From Candidatus Polarisedimenticola svalbardensis (lineage in GTDB: Bacteria > Acidobacteriota > Polarisedimenticolia > Polarisedimenticolales > Polarisedimenticolaceae), in NCBI GenBank assembly GCA_014764515.1, contig JACXWD010000003.1, forward strand, positions 44,351 to 108,350: a stretch of 64,000 nucleotides of DNA, written 5' to 3'. The notes under the pieces are model-generated. The model saw only the letters and a list, made by a program, of their open reading frames with translations. It did no database searches and had not been told where the DNA came from. A program made the position numbers and the translations under genes. Shown one piece after another: positions 46,003 to 55,634 of this stretch. Position 1 is the stretch's first letter; every line of letters starts with the position of its first letter.

Positions 46003-46988
46003 TTGAAGAGTCGGGACACCGTCTGTTCAGGGAAGTCATCAGCAGCCATGATGCGGTGGTGCTGACCGCTCACATGCATCCGGACGGCGATGCCCTGGGC
46101 TCTCAGCTCGGGCTGGCGGCCTTCCTCATGTCCCAGGGCATCGAGGTCACGATCCTGAACCCGGACCCGGTATCCGAAACCCTTAAGTTCATCGTCGATC
46201 CGCGGCACAACGTCCAGACGTTCGATCCGAAGTTGCACCAGGCAATTCTCCGTGGCGCCGCCCGTATCATCCTGCTGGACAACAGCGCACCGGACCGGCT
46301 CGGCTCCATGGAGGGGGCGATGGTTGAAAACGCCGGCCGCGTTTTGTGCATCGACCACCACCCTTCACGCAATCCTCCCTGGGCGGACATGATCCTGGAT
46401 CAGGCTTCCTCCGCCACGGCGGCCATGGTGTTCGAACTTGTCGCGCGTCAGGGCTGGACACCGGATCAGGCGGCGGCCCGTGCCCTGTTCACCGGGCTTG
46501 CGACGGATACCGGGTTCTTCCGTTTCAACTCAACCAACCCCCAGGCTCACCGTATTGCAGCCGACCTCCTTGAGATCGGTGTGGATACGGCTGCTACCTT
46601 CCAGGCGGTGAACGAGCGCAATACTCCGGCCTACACCCGGCTCCTTGGCGAGGCCCTGTCCGGCCTCCGCCTGGATGCAGGAGGAGCGGTAGTCTCCGTC
46701 CGGATCGACACCGATACCCAGGTTCGTTGTGACGCTCGCGGCGTGGACACCTCAGAGATGACCACCCCGTTGCTCGCCATCGACGGGGTCAGGATCGCGC
46801 TGCTGTTCCGGGATCTGGGTGATGGCGACATCAAGGTCTCCCTGCGGTCCAAGGGCGACATCAACGTCCATGCCCTGGCGATGAAGTTCGGCGGCGGCGG
46901 CCATCTCAACGCTTCCGGGATCGTACTGGCCGGGGATCTGGGCCAGTTAGTGGACCAGGTTGTCGCCGAAGCGGTCCGGCTGATCTGA
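45999..46988 (+). CDS. DHH/DHHA1 phosphoesterase (NrnA-like)
   Basis: HMHPDGDALGSQLGLAAFL, LLDNSAPDRLG, CIDHHPSRNPPWAD, FGGGGHLNASGIVL. Confidence 0.92.
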   Translation: MIEESGHRLFREVISSHDAVVLTAHMHPDGDALGSQLGLAAFLMSQGIEVTILNPDPVSETLKFIVDPRHNVQTFDPKLHQAILRGAARIILLDNSAPDRLGSMEGAMVENAGRVLCIDHHPSRNPPWADMILDQASSATAAMVFELVARQGWTPDQAAARALFTGLATDTGFFRFNSTNPQAHRIAADLLEIGVDTAATFQAVNERNTPAYTRLLGEALSGLRLDAGGAVVSVRIDTDTQVRCDARGVDTSEMTTPLLAIDGVRIALLFRDLGDGDIKVSLRSKGDINVHALAMKFGGGGHLNASGIVLAGDLGQLVDQVVAEAVRLI

Positions 46989-47025
46989 TCTGGCATCCGG
47001 CACGGCCGGTTGGTATCCTCGGCGC

Positions 47026-47652
47026 ATGGCGAAGATCGGAGTCATGCTTACCGGTTGCGGCCGCCTGGACGGCACCGACGTCCACGAGGCGGTCCTGGCC
47101 CTGATTCACATTGAGAACAAGGGGCACACCTCGGTTTGCCTCGTGCCGGACGGTGACCAGCCGATGGTGGCGGACCATGCCGGCGCCGAACTGGACCTGC
47201 CGGGCCAGACGCGGAACATGCTTCAGGAGTCGGCTCGCCTGGCATTCGGCGCCGTGCGCCTGCTCCATGAAGTGCCGGTCCGCATGCTGGATGGTGTGAT
47301 CCTCCCTGGTGGAGCCGGTTCATTCCGATCCCTCTGCAGCCAGGGAGGCCAGGGGATCGGAGGCGGCGTGCTGCGGCAGGACGTTCGCACTTTTCTGGAA
47401 GCGCTGCTGGACAAGGGTGGCCGGATCGGGGCGACCGGCCTCGCCACCGTGGTGCTGGACAGGCTTCGTGAGCGTTCCCTGCGGCAGGATCCAGCAGGGA
47501 TGCAGGCGGAAAAGCTGGAGGTCGATCCTGACGGCAGGACCGCCTATTGTTCCGGCATGTTGGGAGCACGTTCCCTGGGCGAAGCCGGGACGGGCATTTC
47601 GAAACTTGTTGACTGGGTTGCCGGCGGCCCGGCGAAGGAAGGGCCAGGCTGA
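47026..47652 (+). CDS. ElbB-like DJ-1/PfpI family protein
   Basis: MAKIGVMLTGCGRLDGTDVHEAVLALIHIENKG, DGVILPGGAGSFRSL, GISKLVDWVAG. Confidence 0.75.
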   Translation: MAKIGVMLTGCGRLDGTDVHEAVLALIHIENKGHTSVCLVPDGDQPMVADHAGAELDLPGQTRNMLQESARLAFGAVRLLHEVPVRMLDGVILPGGAGSFRSLCSQGGQGIGGGVLRQDVRTFLEALLDKGGRIGATGLATVVLDRLRERSLRQDPAGMQAEKLEVDPDGRTAYCSGMLGARSLGEAGTGISKLVDWVAGGPAKEGPG

Positions 47653-47897
47653 TGGAAGTCCGATTCCGGCTGTTCGCATCCCTTTCGGAGAAAGCCGGCG
47701 CAACCGAGGGCACGGTGACCCTTCCCGGAAATGCCACCGTTCGTGACCTGTGGGGAGAGCTGGTTTCACGGTTCCCGGCCCTGGCCGACACCGGGTTCGT
47801 TCCGTTGGTAGCCTGCGACATGGAATATGCAGGCTGGGATTCTTCGTTGGAAGACGTGGCCGAGGTCGGTTTCCTGCCGCCTGTGAGCGGCGGCTAG
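47652..47897 (+). CDS. moaD: Molybdopterin synthase sulfur carrier subunit MoaD
   Basis: MEVRFRLFASLSEKAGATEGTVTLPGNATVRDLWGEL...VGFLPPVSGG. Confidence 0.9.
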   Translation: MEVRFRLFASLSEKAGATEGTVTLPGNATVRDLWGELVSRFPALADTGFVPLVACDMEYAGWDSSLEDVAEVGFLPPVSGG

Positions 47898-47909
47898 ATC
47901 GGGGCTGGG

Positions 47910-48338
47910 ATGATCCGTTTACAGGCCGAGTCAATCCGCCTCGAGGATCTGGTGCAGGCGGTTCAGGACGATGCCCACGGCGCCGTGGCGATATTTCTGG
48001 GGACGGTTCGGGACCACAACATCGGACGCAAGGTGCTGTACCTGGAGTACGAGGCGTACACGGATATGGCGGTGCGCGAGATGGAGAAAATCCGGGACCT
48101 GGCCCTCGAGAAGTACGATGTGGGCCGTATTGCCATAGCCCATCGCAGCGGTCGGCTGGAAATCGGTGAAGCATCCGTGGCGGTGGTGGCCGCCTCGGCC
48201 CACCGGGCTGCAGCGATGGAAGCCTGCCGGTTTGCCATCGACAGGCTCAAGGAGACGGTGCCGATCTGGAAGAAGGAGTTCTTCGAGGGCGGTGAAGCCT
48301 GGATCGAAGGGGCCGGCGGCCCGATGAGGCCGGTCTGA
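47910..48338 (+). CDS. moaE: Molybdopterin synthase catalytic subunit MoaE
   Basis: GAVAIFLGTVRDHNIGRKVLYLEYEAYTDMA, IAIAHRSGRLEIGEASVAVVAASAHRAAAMEACRFAIDRLKETVPIWKKE. Confidence 0.95.
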   Translation: MIRLQAESIRLEDLVQAVQDDAHGAVAIFLGTVRDHNIGRKVLYLEYEAYTDMAVREMEKIRDLALEKYDVGRIAIAHRSGRLEIGEASVAVVAASAHRAAAMEACRFAIDRLKETVPIWKKEFFEGGEAWIEGAGGPMRPV

Positions 48339-48341
48339 TCC

Positions 48342-49172
48342 CTAGCGGAAGCCGGCTTCGTCCAGTGCATCCTCATCCATTCCAAGGTAGTGTCCCAACT
48401 CGTGATACAGGGTCACGGCGATCTGTTCCTGGAGGTCGCCGGCCAGGGCGGAGAACCTCTCCAGGTTGCGCTGGAACAGGAGGATCCTGGGGGGGAGGTC
48501 CACGGCGGCGCCGATCTGCCCCTTGCGGTCCAGCGGCGTCCCGGTAAACAGGCCGAGGGTCTCGAGTGCCGACGTGCCCTCGTCCACCAGCGCACCGGGC
48601 ACAACCGGTTCCACGGTGGTGGCGACCTGGTCCAGATGCTTCCTGAAATCCTCCGGGAGCCGGTCGGCGGCCTGCTGCACCAGTTGCTCAAAACTTCCGG
48701 TCTCGATGCGCCGGATCTCGGGGTAGCGTTCCGGGTCCAGGCGGGACGCCTCCCGGTAGCGGTCGTCCGCTTCCACGGCCGCCCCTCTGAATTCCTGGAT
48801 CATGCCGTCCAGGTAGTGTCCGTCCGGGAAATCGGCGGCTGTCTGCACCAGGTGGTTCGCCACCTCGGCAGCTTCATCGAGGCAGCCATCTTCGAGGAGA
48901 GCGAACCCCAGTTCCCCACGGAACTCCAGATCATCAGGGTCCAGCTCCGCTGCTCGTTGAAGGTAGGGGATTCCCCGGCCCGCCTCGCCGTTCTCGACCC
49001 AGGCCTTGCCGGCAAAAAACTGCAGCACCGGGTCCTCGTCACCGGCCTGGGAGATCTGATCCAGGGCGATCCTTAATGCCAGTTCCGGATCGTCATCATC
49101 CAGAGCCTGGTAAATACGTTCGATAGCAGCGAGATCCTGTTCCTGTTCCACGACGGCCCTCCGGGGCCGCAT
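48342..49172 (-). CDS. TPR protein with C-terminal zincin-like metallopeptidase domain
   Basis: Helical repeats then RILLFQRNLERF...VTLYHELGHYLGMDEDALDEAGF (HExxH). Confidence 0.78.
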   Translation of the reverse strand: MRPRRAVVEQEQDLAAIERIYQALDDDDPELALRIALDQISQAGDEDPVLQFFAGKAWVENGEAGRGIPYLQRAAELDPDDLEFRGELGFALLEDGCLDEAAEVANHLVQTAADFPDGHYLDGMIQEFRGAAVEADDRYREASRLDPERYPEIRRIETGSFEQLVQQAADRLPEDFRKHLDQVATTVEPVVPGALVDEGTSALETLGLFTGTPLDRKGQIGAAVDLPPRILLFQRNLERFSALAGDLQEQIAVTLYHELGHYLGMDEDALDEAGFR

Positions 49173-49217
49173 TGTGGCAGACCCGGGTATCGCATGGCAA
49201 ACCGGCAGGGGACAGTT

Positions 49218-49931
49218 TCAGATCATTTCCCGCAGGTGCGCCAGGGCGGAATGCTCGACCTGCCGCACCCGCTCGCGGCTCAGCCCAACCTGCGCACCGA
49301 TCTTTCGAAGGGTCAGGGCCGGAGTGCCGAGGAGGCCGTATCTCAGGATGAGGATCTCCCTCTCCCGGGGGTCGAGGTCGGATAGGTGGGACAGGACCCA
49401 GTTGGTGAACTGTCTCCGGATCCAGAGTTCGGCCGTGTCCTTCTGCGCACGGTTTACCAGCACATCCTCAAGGAGAAGGGATCCGTCCGCTTTTGCCGGC
49501 TGGTGCAGGGAAAGGGGGGGCATGGACATGGCCAATATGCGGTGGACCTCCTTGGCCGGAATACCCGAGGCTTCCGCGACCTCGTCGATTCCCGGTTCTC
49601 CGGTCCGTGCCGACCGCAATTCCCTCCGTGCTTCCCGAATGCGGGCAGCTTTCTCGCTGCGGTAGCGTGGTACCCGGACCGGGTCGGCCTGTTGCTGGAT
49701 TGCGCTCAACATCGACTTGCGGATCCACCAGTCGGCATAGGTGACGAATTTCACACCTCGTTCCGGTTGGTACCGGATGGCAGCCTCCACCAGGCCCAGG
49801 TTCCCGCAGGCGATCAGTTCGTCAAAAGGCAGGCCGCATCCGATGTAACGCCGGGCCACATGGGGCACGTAGGCCATGGTCGTCTCGATCCAGGTCTCCC
49901 GTTCGTTGCCGTCGGATTTGATTTCGATCAA
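49218..49931 (-). CDS. RNA polymerase sigma-70 family factor (regions 2-4)
   Basis: GLPFDELIACGNLGLVEAAIRYQPERGVKFVTYADWWIRKSMLSAIQQQ; LDPREREILILRYGL...LRKIGAQVGLSRERVRQVEHSALAHLR; TTG start at 49931 inferred. Confidence 0.88.
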   Translation of the reverse strand: MIEIKSDGNERETWIETTMAYVPHVARRYIGCGLPFDELIACGNLGLVEAAIRYQPERGVKFVTYADWWIRKSMLSAIQQQADPVRVPRYRSEKAARIREARRELRSARTGEPGIDEVAEASGIPAKEVHRILAMSMPPLSLHQPAKADGSLLLEDVLVNRAQKDTAELWIRRQFTNWVLSHLSDLDPREREILILRYGLLGTPALTLRKIGAQVGLSRERVRQVEHSALAHLREMI

Positions 49932-50051
49932 TGGATCATCTTCCCGTCCCGCCTCCCTGTCAGGCCAAACAGCCCGGATCGGCGGGATATTCCCGTCTTC
50001 AGGCTGCTTGAGCGCCTTGATCGGCCGTGTTAAGGTTCGTTTGCCGGGATC

Positions 50052-51902
50052 ATGGAAAAAGCCGGGACCGGGGAGGTGCGGGTCGTGGCCCAGGAAACCA
50101 GAGAAAACATCCGAAACCTGGCGATCCTTTCCCATGTCGACCATGGGAAGACCACCCTTGTGGACGCACTTTTATGGCAGACGGCGATCCTGCGGGAGCA
50201 TCCCGACCTTCCGGACGCCGTTCTGGCAGCGCCGGAAGCGGCGCGGGAAAAAGCGGTTTCTTCCATGCCGCGCATGGTCTCGCTGGACTACGGGCCGGTC
50301 ACCATCAATATCCTGGATACTCCGGGGCGGGCCGATTTCGGCAGTGAAGTGCAGCGCACTCTTCAGATGGCCGACGGGATCCTCTACGTTGTGGACGCCC
50401 ATGAGGGTCCTTCTCCCCGGAATCGCTTTGTGCTGGAGCAGGCCCTGATGGACGGCCTGGCTCCCATCGTTGTTCTCAGCAAAATGGACCACCCACACGC
50501 ACGTCCCGGTGAGGTTGTAGAGGAAATTCGGGGAATCTTGGCCGATCTGGATGCCAGCGAGCGCCAACTGGATTTCCCGGTCCTTTTCTGCGATGCGCTC
50601 CACGGTGTCTGCAGTCCGTCACCGGACCTCGGCAGGGGTTCGCTGCGGCCGCTTCTTCAGACCATCCTCGAGACGGTCCCGGCGCCGAAGTACGAGGCAG
50701 GCGACTCGTTCCGCATGCAGGTGGCGGCGCTGGAATATGATGACTTTCTCGGCAGGTTGGCCATCGGCCGGGTTCTGGGCGGCCGTCTGGAGCCGGATCA
50801 GGAGATCAGTCGCTGCACGCCGGAGGGAGAGGTGTTCCGCTCACGACTGGCCGGCTTGTGCCGCGCCCGGGGAATGGGTCTCACCGAGGTTCGGGAGGCC
50901 GGACCTGGAGATCTGGTGGCATTGTCCGGAATCCAGGCCGTTCGGATCGGCGACACCCTGAGCGGCGAAACAAGCCCCGAACCGCTCCCGCCCCTGCGGG
51001 TGGACCGTTCCACCATATCGATAGTGGTCTCCCGCAACGATTCTCCCACTGCCGGGCAGGACGGCCCTCATACAAGCCCTGCGGCTCTGAGGGAGCGGCT
51101 GTGGAGGGAGATTCTGACCAACGCGGCTATCGAGGTCGATGAGACCGGTCAGGCGGATAGCTTCAGGATCGCAGGCCGGGACGAACTGCAACTGGCGATT
51201 CTCATCGAGATGATGCGACGGGAAGGGTACGAAATGCTGGTGAGCCGCCCCGAGATCGTGGTGCAGGCCGGCGAAGGAGAATCATGCGAGCCGGTGGAGA
51301 CCTTGATGCTGGACTGTGCCGAGCAGTACTGCGGCGTTGTCACCCAGAAGGTTGAAGCCAGGCAGGGAAAACTGACCCGGATGGTGAACCACGGCACCGG
51401 CCGTGCACGAGGAGAGTTCCGCATTCCCAGCCGGGGACTGATCGGGTTCCGGAACGAGTACCTCAGCGACACCCGGGGCACCGGCATCATGAACCACATC
51501 TTCGAAGCGTATGAACCTGCCCTTGGCGAGATACCGACCCACCGTGCCGGGATCATGGTGGCCGACCGGCCGGGCCGGGCCACCGCTTTCGCCATCGAAC
51601 ATCTGCAGTCCCGGGGGTCGATCTTTGTTTCTCCCGGAGATGCGGTCTATGAAGGGATGATTGTCGGCGAAAATTCCACCGCCAGCGAGATCCGGGTGGA
51701 TATCACCAAGGTCCGGCGCAAAGGCAGCCTCGATCCCGACGCGCCGGCGCAAGAACGGGCCGGACTCATTCCGCCCCGGTTCATGAGCCTGGAGCAGGCC
51801 CTGGAATTCCTGGATGAGGATTGTGTCGTCGAGGTAACACCCCGGGTTTTCCGACTGCGGAAACGGAAGCTTAAGGCCGGCCAGGATACCCGGAACTCCT
51901 GA
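50052..51902 (+). CDS. typA: Translational GTPase TypA/BipA
   Basis: NLAILSHVDHGKTTLVDALLWQ, ILDTPGRADFGSEVQRTLQMADGILYVVDAHEGP, NEYLSDTRGTGIMNHIFEAYEP; GTG at 50085 is an alternative start. Confidence 0.93.
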   Translation: MEKAGTGEVRVVAQETRENIRNLAILSHVDHGKTTLVDALLWQTAILREHPDLPDAVLAAPEAAREKAVSSMPRMVSLDYGPVTINILDTPGRADFGSEVQRTLQMADGILYVVDAHEGPSPRNRFVLEQALMDGLAPIVVLSKMDHPHARPGEVVEEIRGILADLDASERQLDFPVLFCDALHGVCSPSPDLGRGSLRPLLQTILETVPAPKYEAGDSFRMQVAALEYDDFLGRLAIGRVLGGRLEPDQEISRCTPEGEVFRSRLAGLCRARGMGLTEVREAGPGDLVALSGIQAVRIGDTLSGETSPEPLPPLRVDRSTISIVVSRNDSPTAGQDGPHTSPAALRERLWREILTNAAIEVDETGQADSFRIAGRDELQLAILIEMMRREGYEMLVSRPEIVVQAGEGESCEPVETLMLDCAEQYCGVVTQKVEARQGKLTRMVNHGTGRARGEFRIPSRGLIGFRNEYLSDTRGTGIMNHIFEAYEPALGEIPTHRAGIMVADRPGRATAFAIEHLQSRGSIFVSPGDAVYEGMIVGENSTASEIRVDITKVRRKGSLDPDAPAQERAGLIPPRFMSLEQALEFLDEDCVVEVTPRVFRLRKRKLKAGQDTRNS

Positions 51903-51919
51903 TATTTCAAGCGTTTCGG

Positions 51920-51948
51920 TTGACGGTCCAACCGGGCGCGTGTAACCT
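51920..51948 (+). promoter_or_regulatory. Sigma-70 type promoter upstream of rny
   Basis: TTGACG - 17 nt - TAACCT. Confidence 0.45.
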
Positions 51949-51992
51949 GAGACGGTTTTTCCGCCGTATTGCAGCGCATTCCGGGAGTACCC

Positions 51993-53555
51993 ATGGACCT
52001 GACGAACATCCTCATCGGTTTAGGGCTAGCCGTCGCGGCGACGTTCCTGGGCTGGTTCCTGAATATGAGACTTGGCGGACGCTCGCTGGATGCAGCGAGA
52101 AAACGGTCTGACGAAATGATCCGCAATGCCCGCCGGGAGGCCGACAAGACGCGGCAGGCCACTGTGCTCAAGGCCAGGGAAGATATTTTCCAGCTCAGGA
52201 AGAAGGCCGAGAACGACATGCGTTCTCGAAAAGGACAACTCCAGAAACGCGAGCGGGATATCCGCGCCGGCAGCCGCCGCCTCCAGGAAGAAGAAACCGA
52301 ACTGGAGCGCAAGGTCGAATCCCTGGAAGAGGTCCGGAACGGCCTGACTGCAAAGGAGTCGGAGCTGGAGCAGCTCCACCTGGAAGGCAAACGGATCATC
52401 GAAGAACAGAATAACCGGCTGGAAAGAGCCTCGGGGCTTACACAGGTAGAGGCCCGGCGCCAGTTACTCCAGAATCTGAAAGCCGAGGCCCGCTTCGACG
52501 CAGCGGCCCATATCAAGGAAATCAAGGACGAGGCCCAGCGCACCGCCGAGCGGGAGTCGGGGAAGATCATCGCTCTTGCCATCGAGCGCGGTGCATCGGA
52601 CCTGAGCGCCGAGAGGACCATCAGTCACTTCCCGCTACCCAAGGGGAGTGATCTGAGGGGTCGCATCATCGGTCACGAAGGCAAGAACATCAAGGCGTTC
52701 GAAAAGGTTACCGGAATCCAGATCCTGATCGAGGAAGATGCCGAGAGCGTCACCCTGTCCGGATTCAACCCGGTGAATCGGGAACTGGCCAGGCGGGTGC
52801 TGACATCCCTCATCAAGGACGGCAATATCCACCCCCGCAGGATCGAGGAGTTGCACAAGCGTCACAGCAAGCGCCTCGACGAAGAAATGCTGCAGGCCGG
52901 TGAGGCGACCCTCAAGGAGTTGGGCATCAAGGGGGTGCATCTCGAGATCGTCAAGCTCCTGGGCCGTCTCAAGTACCGCACCTCCTACGGCCAGAATGTA
53001 TTGATGCATTCCAAGGAAGTGGCCTACTTCACAGGTATGCTGGCGGCGGAACTCCGTATGGATGAAAAGCTGGCCAGGAGGGCCGGCCTGCTCCACGATA
53101 TCGGGAAGGCGATCGACTACGAACGGGAAGGAACCCATCCGGAGATCGGCGCCGAGATAGCAACGAAATGCGGCGAGCACGATGTGGTCGTCAACGCCAT
53201 CGCGTCCCATCACGAAGATTGCGAAGTCATCTCTCCGATTTCGGTTCTGGTGTCCGCCGCCGATTCCCTTTCCGGCGCCCGACCCGGCGCCCGGCGCAAG
53301 AGCGTCGCCGAATACATCAGGCGCATCGAGCGCCTGGAGGATCTGGCCAATTCCATGGAGGGCGTGGAGCAGTCCTACGCTCTGCAGGCCGGTCGTGAAA
53401 TACGGGTCATCGCCTCGTCGAAGCAGGTGGACGACGCCAGGCTGGACATGCTGGCTGGAGATCTGGCCGGCAAGATCCAGTCGGAGATGGATTACCCGGG
53501 CAAGATCAAGGTCACCGTCATCCGAGAGCACCGCGCCGTGGAGTTCGCCCATTGA
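51993..53555 (+). CDS. rny: Ribonuclease Y
   Basis: N-terminal TM, coiled coil, KH GRIIGHEGKNIKAFEKVTGIQILIEED, HD RAGLLHDIGKAIDYEREGTHPEIG. Confidence 0.96.
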   Translation: MDLTNILIGLGLAVAATFLGWFLNMRLGGRSLDAARKRSDEMIRNARREADKTRQATVLKAREDIFQLRKKAENDMRSRKGQLQKRERDIRAGSRRLQEEETELERKVESLEEVRNGLTAKESELEQLHLEGKRIIEEQNNRLERASGLTQVEARRQLLQNLKAEARFDAAAHIKEIKDEAQRTAERESGKIIALAIERGASDLSAERTISHFPLPKGSDLRGRIIGHEGKNIKAFEKVTGIQILIEEDAESVTLSGFNPVNRELARRVLTSLIKDGNIHPRRIEELHKRHSKRLDEEMLQAGEATLKELGIKGVHLEIVKLLGRLKYRTSYGQNVLMHSKEVAYFTGMLAAELRMDEKLARRAGLLHDIGKAIDYEREGTHPEIGAEIATKCGEHDVVVNAIASHHEDCEVISPISVLVSAADSLSGARPGARRKSVAEYIRRIERLEDLANSMEGVEQSYALQAGREIRVIASSKQVDDARLDMLAGDLAGKIQSEMDYPGKIKVTVIREHRAVEFAH

Positions 53556-54295
53556 CCATCCCCGGGGAAGCGGTTTCCGCCACCGGTTACATCCTGTTGG
53601 GGACTGCCGTCAGCACCGCTCTTCTGCACACCCTCATTCCGGATCACTGGATTCCGTTCGTTCTGGCCGGCCGGGCCAGGGGCTGGAGCGCCGGCTACAC
53701 CGCCCTGATTTCCGGGTCTTCGGCCCTGGTACACGCGGCTCTCTCGTTATTGCTGGCCCTGGGCGCCGGGTATATCGGCCGTGAGGCTGCGGCGAGTCTG
53801 GGAGAGACCCTGGAGAGCGCCGCCGGAATCCTGCTGATCCTGTTCGGCCTGGCGTACGCCGGCTGGTCCTGGAAAAAGGGTGGGCACTTCCATCCCGGCG
53901 GATCGTTGCTTCATGGAGGGAGCGGCAGCGCAGGTTGTTCCGGTTCCGAGGGTGACGCCAATCCCGATCACCTCCATTACCATCCCGATGAAGGCCTGAT
54001 CCGCGGCAAGGACGGCACCAGTGCCTGGACCTTGGCCATGATCATCGGGATCAATCCCTGCATCCTGATCCTGCCGGTGATCCTGGCATCGGTGGAGCAT
54101 GGCGCCAGGGCAGTCAGCCTGGTGGCTGCCGCCTACGCCGCCGCCACCTGTGTCCTGATGGTTGGCCTGTCCGTCCTTGGAGTGATCGGAGCCCGCCGTA
54201 TCACGCCGCCGGCCATCGCCAGGCACATGGAGATGATCAGCGGACTGCTCATCGCTCTGACCGGGGCGGTGGTTATGCTGATCCCGCACCAGTAG
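53552..54295 (+). CDS. Polytopic membrane protein, NicO/TauE-like transporter candidate with His-rich loop
   Basis: HTLIPDHWIPFVLAGRARGWS; GHFHPGGSLLHGG...DHLHYHPDE; IIGINPCILILPVIL; TTG overlaps rny stop. Confidence 0.6.
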   Translation: MTIPGEAVSATGYILLGTAVSTALLHTLIPDHWIPFVLAGRARGWSAGYTALISGSSALVHAALSLLLALGAGYIGREAAASLGETLESAAGILLILFGLAYAGWSWKKGGHFHPGGSLLHGGSGSAGCSGSEGDANPDHLHYHPDEGLIRGKDGTSAWTLAMIIGINPCILILPVILASVEHGARAVSLVAAAYAAATCVLMVGLSVLGVIGARRITPPAIARHMEMISGLLIALTGAVVMLIPHQ

Positions 54296-55478
54296 AACGG
54301 ATCACCACGGTTACGGTCTGGTCGTCGTCGGGCATCTTGTTTTTCGAGAAAGAACCGACCGCCTCGAAAATGGCGTCCACCAGTTCCCTGGCCCTGGTCC
54401 AGGTCCTGGAAACCATGATCTCCTTGAGCCGGTCTACGCCGAACATATCGTCGGCGTTGTCGGCAGCTTCGGTAATGCCGTCGGTATACGCCAGGAAAAT
54501 CGTACCTGGAGCGATGGTGGTGTACCCGCGGCGGTACCGGGCCCCCGGGTCCGGCCCCAGGATCAGGCCGCCGCACCGGAGTTCTTCGAACTCGCCATCC
54601 CTCAGCACCAGCGGCGGAGGATGGCCGGCGTTGGAGTAGACCATGGTGCCGTCCCGTTCCAGTTCGGCGTAGAACAGGGAAATGAACCTGGCGGCCAGGG
54701 TGCTGCGGCTGACCACCCGGTTCAGCTTCTCGATGGTTGCGGTCAGGCGAAGATTTTCTTCGATCCCCATGCGCAGCCCGATAATGGCGTCCCTGGCCTG
54801 CAGGGCGGCGGGCAGCCCATGGCCGGCGGAATCCGCAACGGCGATTCCCAGAATGCGATCCGAGACCTCCAGGTAATCGTACAGGTCCCCTCCGACCTCT
54901 TCCGCAGGGATGCTGTTGCTCCAGACGTCGTAGTCCCCGAAGGACGGGGAGACCTTGGGCAGGAGGGAAAGCTGGATCTCCCTGGCTTGGGCCACCAGGT
55001 CCTTCAATGCGCCCTCCCGGAGCTTCAACTGGATGACGTGCCGTATGGTCCGCAGGGTGTACAAAACCTGGTCGGTGTCGGCCCAGTCGCCCAGGCTGAA
55101 TGCGATGAGCAGCTGGTTGCGTTCACCGACGGCAATGGCGGCGAAGCATTCGACGCCGAGAGTCTGCTCGAGACCGGCGTCCACGCCAGGATCCCCGATA
55201 CAGTGCAGGATCGTGCCGAGCTTGCATAGCTCCAGGATCGGCGGATAATCCGCCGGTATGCTGATCCCCTCGGGAGCTCCCGCTTCCGGGTACTGGTCGT
55301 GGAGGACATACTCGTCATCCCGGCGCACGTACACCCGCCCCGCCGTCAGGTTCAGCGCCTCGTGGAACTCGTCCACAACCAGGCGCGCCATGGCGGAGAG
55401 ATCGGCCACCCTGTCGTCCGAACGGTTGATCTTGTCCAGGGTTTCTTCCAGCTTGCTGAAGAGGCCTTTGTAGTCCAT
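54273..55478 (-). CDS. GAF-like + PP2C/SpoIIE-type serine phosphatase
   Basis: VGGDLYDYLEVSDRILGIAVADSAGHGLPAALQARD; YSNAGHPPPLVLRDGE; LAYTDGITEAADNADD; DDQTVTVVIR. Confidence 0.9.
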   Translation of the reverse strand: MDYKGLFSKLEETLDKINRSDDRVADLSAMARLVVDEFHEALNLTAGRVYVRRDDEYVLHDQYPEAGAPEGISIPADYPPILELCKLGTILHCIGDPGVDAGLEQTLGVECFAAIAVGERNQLLIAFSLGDWADTDQVLYTLRTIRHVIQLKLREGALKDLVAQAREIQLSLLPKVSPSFGDYDVWSNSIPAEEVGGDLYDYLEVSDRILGIAVADSAGHGLPAALQARDAIIGLRMGIEENLRLTATIEKLNRVVSRSTLAARFISLFYAELERDGTMVYSNAGHPPPLVLRDGEFEELRCGGLILGPDPGARYRRGYTTIAPGTIFLAYTDGITEAADNADDMFGVDRLKEIMVSRTWTRARELVDAIFEAVGSFSKNKMPDDDQTVTVVIRSTGAGSA

Positions 55479-55634
55479 GGCGGCGATGGTATCGCCAATT
55501 GCCGAGGAAATCACGCCTGGGGGCGACATTCGGGGGCGGTCTTTACGCAGGGTCCCGTTTCTGTGAAAATGACCGCTTACGGACCACTTTCAATCGGATT
55601 CGAACCGATCCAGGGCAAAAGCGAGAGGAACGGC

